Positions 62,700-64,000 of a DNA stretch of 64,000 nucleotides are shown piece by piece (the first letter of the stretch is position 1; each line of letters begins with the position of its first letter). The notes below the pieces were generated by a model. The model searched no databases. It had not been told where the DNA came from and saw only the letters and a program-made list of their open reading frames with translations. Both the position numbers and the translations under genes were made by a program. This stretch comes from Bacillota bacterium (GTDB taxonomy: Bacteria > Bacillota > Negativicutes > Sporomusales > CTSoil-080). Location of the stretch: positions 1 to 64,000 of the forward strand of contig JAGGAD010000001.1 in assembly GCA_017889625.1 (NCBI GenBank). The letters run 5' to 3'.

Positions 62700-64000
62700 G
62701 TGGAGAAGCTAGGCGGAAAAGGGTATATAAATGTATTACAGGTGAATGATTATCGAAATAAACGTTGCCTTGATACTGAATATAGCGGGGTTAAAAAGCG
62801 TTGGCAAGAAATTGAAGATAGCAAGCTTAAATTTATTCAGGATAATGTAGATCCGCGCCGGTGTAATTTTATTGATCATGAGGTAGCGGAGTCTTGGATA
62901 AGATCCCAGGAGATGGGGGTTAATCCTTATACCAAGACTATTGATCAGCGTTTAGATGGTGATAATGTTGCGAAAATTATCCGTTCAAATCAGCATTTAG
63001 TTGATATTACCCAAGAATTGTTTGAATCTTTGCAATTAAACAATTTTGAACGAGCCACGAGCATTACATTATATTTGTTTGAAAAAAACGGAATTTTATT
63101 GTGGTATCAAGGCGAAATTTTGCGATTTGCGCCGGAATGCGATTCGCTGACCGGGCTGGTGTGGAGTGAGAAGACGGTAGGAACTTGCGCTCATATCTTG
63201 AGCATGCAGTTAAAACGTCCGGTTCATCTTTTGGGACCGGAGCATTACTGTTTAAGTTTTGAAAATTCTAGTGCATCGGCAGCGCCGATTTTAGATGATA
63301 AAGGCGATATAGTCGCGATATTAGTACTAGGACAGCATTTGAATAATATTCCGTTGGAATGTTTTTTAACATTAAGTTCGGATTCGTATGTGCTGGGGCT
63401 TACAACGGCGCTGGCGGCGGCAATTGAAAGTAAACTACGTCTTAATCAAAGTTATGATTATTTGGCAGTTGTAAATAATCGTTTAAAATCGACTGATTAT
63501 ACGCTTACGGCGATGTTGGGGACTATTGATGAAGGGATAGTTATCATTGACAAAGTAGGAAAAATAGTCCTCCTAAATACGGAAGGCCGGAAGATATTGC
63601 GAATTGGGGATGGGGTAAAATCTAAGGGCAGTATTGATGAGTTTGTGAACCGGCGGTCGCGGCTGATGTCGCTTGTTTTAATGGGCGAAGATACTGAGGT
63701 AGTGGAAACGATTTATAACGGTAGTGACGAAATGTCGTATCTGGTAAGTATTCGCCCAATCAGGGATTTGGGCAGCAAAGAAATTGAAGGAGCGGTACTA
63801 AAACTTGGCAATATTGAAAAGGTAAGTTGCGTAGCGGTTAATAAGTCGGTTGGTACCGCTAGTTTTACTTTTGAAGAATTAGTTGGGGAGAGCAAAGTTT
63901 TTAAGCAATCGGTAGCACTGGGAAAGAAATTTGCAGTTTCACCGGAAAATATTTTGTTAACCGGCGAAAGCGGAACCGGTAAAGAACTTTTTGCCCAGGC
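62700..64000 (+). CDS. Sigma-54-dependent activator, AcoR-like, truncated by window end
   Basis: The first 433 residues are in the window. GTG 62700 follows AGGGGGGATAGA, and the frame is open to the edge. The N-terminal region resembles AcoR-type regulators: an R-x-W/ESWIRSQEMGVNP segment (about 65-80), a GAF domain (about 100-230: TVGTCAHILSMQLKRPVHL), a PAS domain (about 255-360: LGTIDEGIVIID), and the start of the AAA+ domain (FEELVGESKVF; Walker A GESGTGKE near 424). Its target genes should lie beyond 64000. It differs in sensor layout from the pair at 25760 and 27341. Confidence 0.88.
   Translation, partial: MEKLGGKGYINVLQVNDYRNKRCLDTEYSGVKKRWQEIEDSKLKFIQDNVDPRRCNFIDHEVAESWIRSQEMGVNPYTKTIDQRLDGDNVAKIIRSNQHLVDITQELFESLQLNNFERATSITLYLFEKNGILLWYQGEILRFAPECDSLTGLVWSEKTVGTCAHILSMQLKRPVHLLGPEHYCLSFENSSASAAPILDDKGDIVAILVLGQHLNNIPLECFLTLSSDSYVLGLTTALAAAIESKLRLNQSYDYLAVVNNRLKSTDYTLTAMLGTIDEGIVIIDKVGKIVLLNTEGRKILRIGDGVKSKGSIDEFVNRRSRLMSLVLMGEDTEVVETIYNGSDEMSYLVSIRPIRDLGSKEIEGAVLKLGNIEKVSCVAVNKSVGTASFTFEELVGESKVFKQSVALGKKFAVSPENILLTGESGTGKELFAQ

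Overview
The window looks like chromosome from a spore-forming, diderm Firmicute of the Negativicutes, probably Sporomusaceae. This is inferred from gene content: two OmpM-like outer-membrane porins with an N-terminal S-layer-homology domain, a SpoVAF/GerA-type spore germination protein, [FeFe]-hydrogenase maturase HydG, a glycyl-radical-enzyme activase, butyrate kinase genes and a full chemotaxis set. Base composition is moderately AT-rich and uniform. I saw no phage, transposase, CRISPR or tRNA.

Layout. (1) 1-83: 3' end of a 5S rRNA and its terminator. (2) 120-2161: a Crp/Fnr regulator divergent from a ferredoxin-like protein and an HD hydrolase. (3) 2394-8175: a polyamine operon (PotABCD plus putrescine aminotransferase PatA), preceded by the wreck of the aldehyde dehydrogenase that should complete the pathway. 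(4) 8380-9176: a minus-strand 39-aa peptide gene and an ASCH-like gene behind a terminator-containing leader. (5) 9240-11612: a glycyl-radical-enzyme homologue whose radical glycine is threonine. (6) 11865-21993: a chemotaxis island (hybrid kinase with a defective receiver, two CheY-like proteins, CheA, CheW, MCP, CheR, CheB, CheV). (7) 22126-23773: hydG with a consensus promoter and an attenuator-like leader.

(8) 23936-34679: two sigma-54 transcription units, SDR + nitroreductase and acyl-CoA dehydrogenase to butyrate kinase and thioesterase. They flank and surround a tandem pair of closely related sigma-54 activators. Both units have a -24/-12 promoter with upstream TGTAT-N7-ATACA repeats, so the two paralogues probably control both. 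(9) 34770-39470: a LysR regulator divergent from SDR, 3-hydroxyacyl-CoA-dehydrogenase-like and thiolase genes. (10) 39945-46376: a tandem duplication of [structured leader - SLH porin - hairpin - palindromic operator - MFS transporter], followed by a soluble chemoreceptor. This reads as an outer plus inner membrane uptake module with its own sensor, probably feeding the acyl-CoA genes.

(11) 47511-64000: mostly unlinked genes: an orphan glycyl-radical activase, RibU with an FMN riboswitch, a GerA/SpoVAF protein, an orphan amino-acid binding lipoprotein, a 3D-domain cell-wall protein, a papain-like peptidase, lrgAB with a divergent LysR gene, an acyl-CoA ligase, a HemN-like radical SAM protein, and a third sigma-54 activator cut by the window end.

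The observations most worth following are the GRE homologue without its radical glycine, the TGTAT-N7-ATACA sigma-54 regulon with duplicated activators, the duplicated porin/MFS module with a conserved leader RNA, and the broken putrescine catabolic operon. All calls come from reading the sequence; no database search was run.
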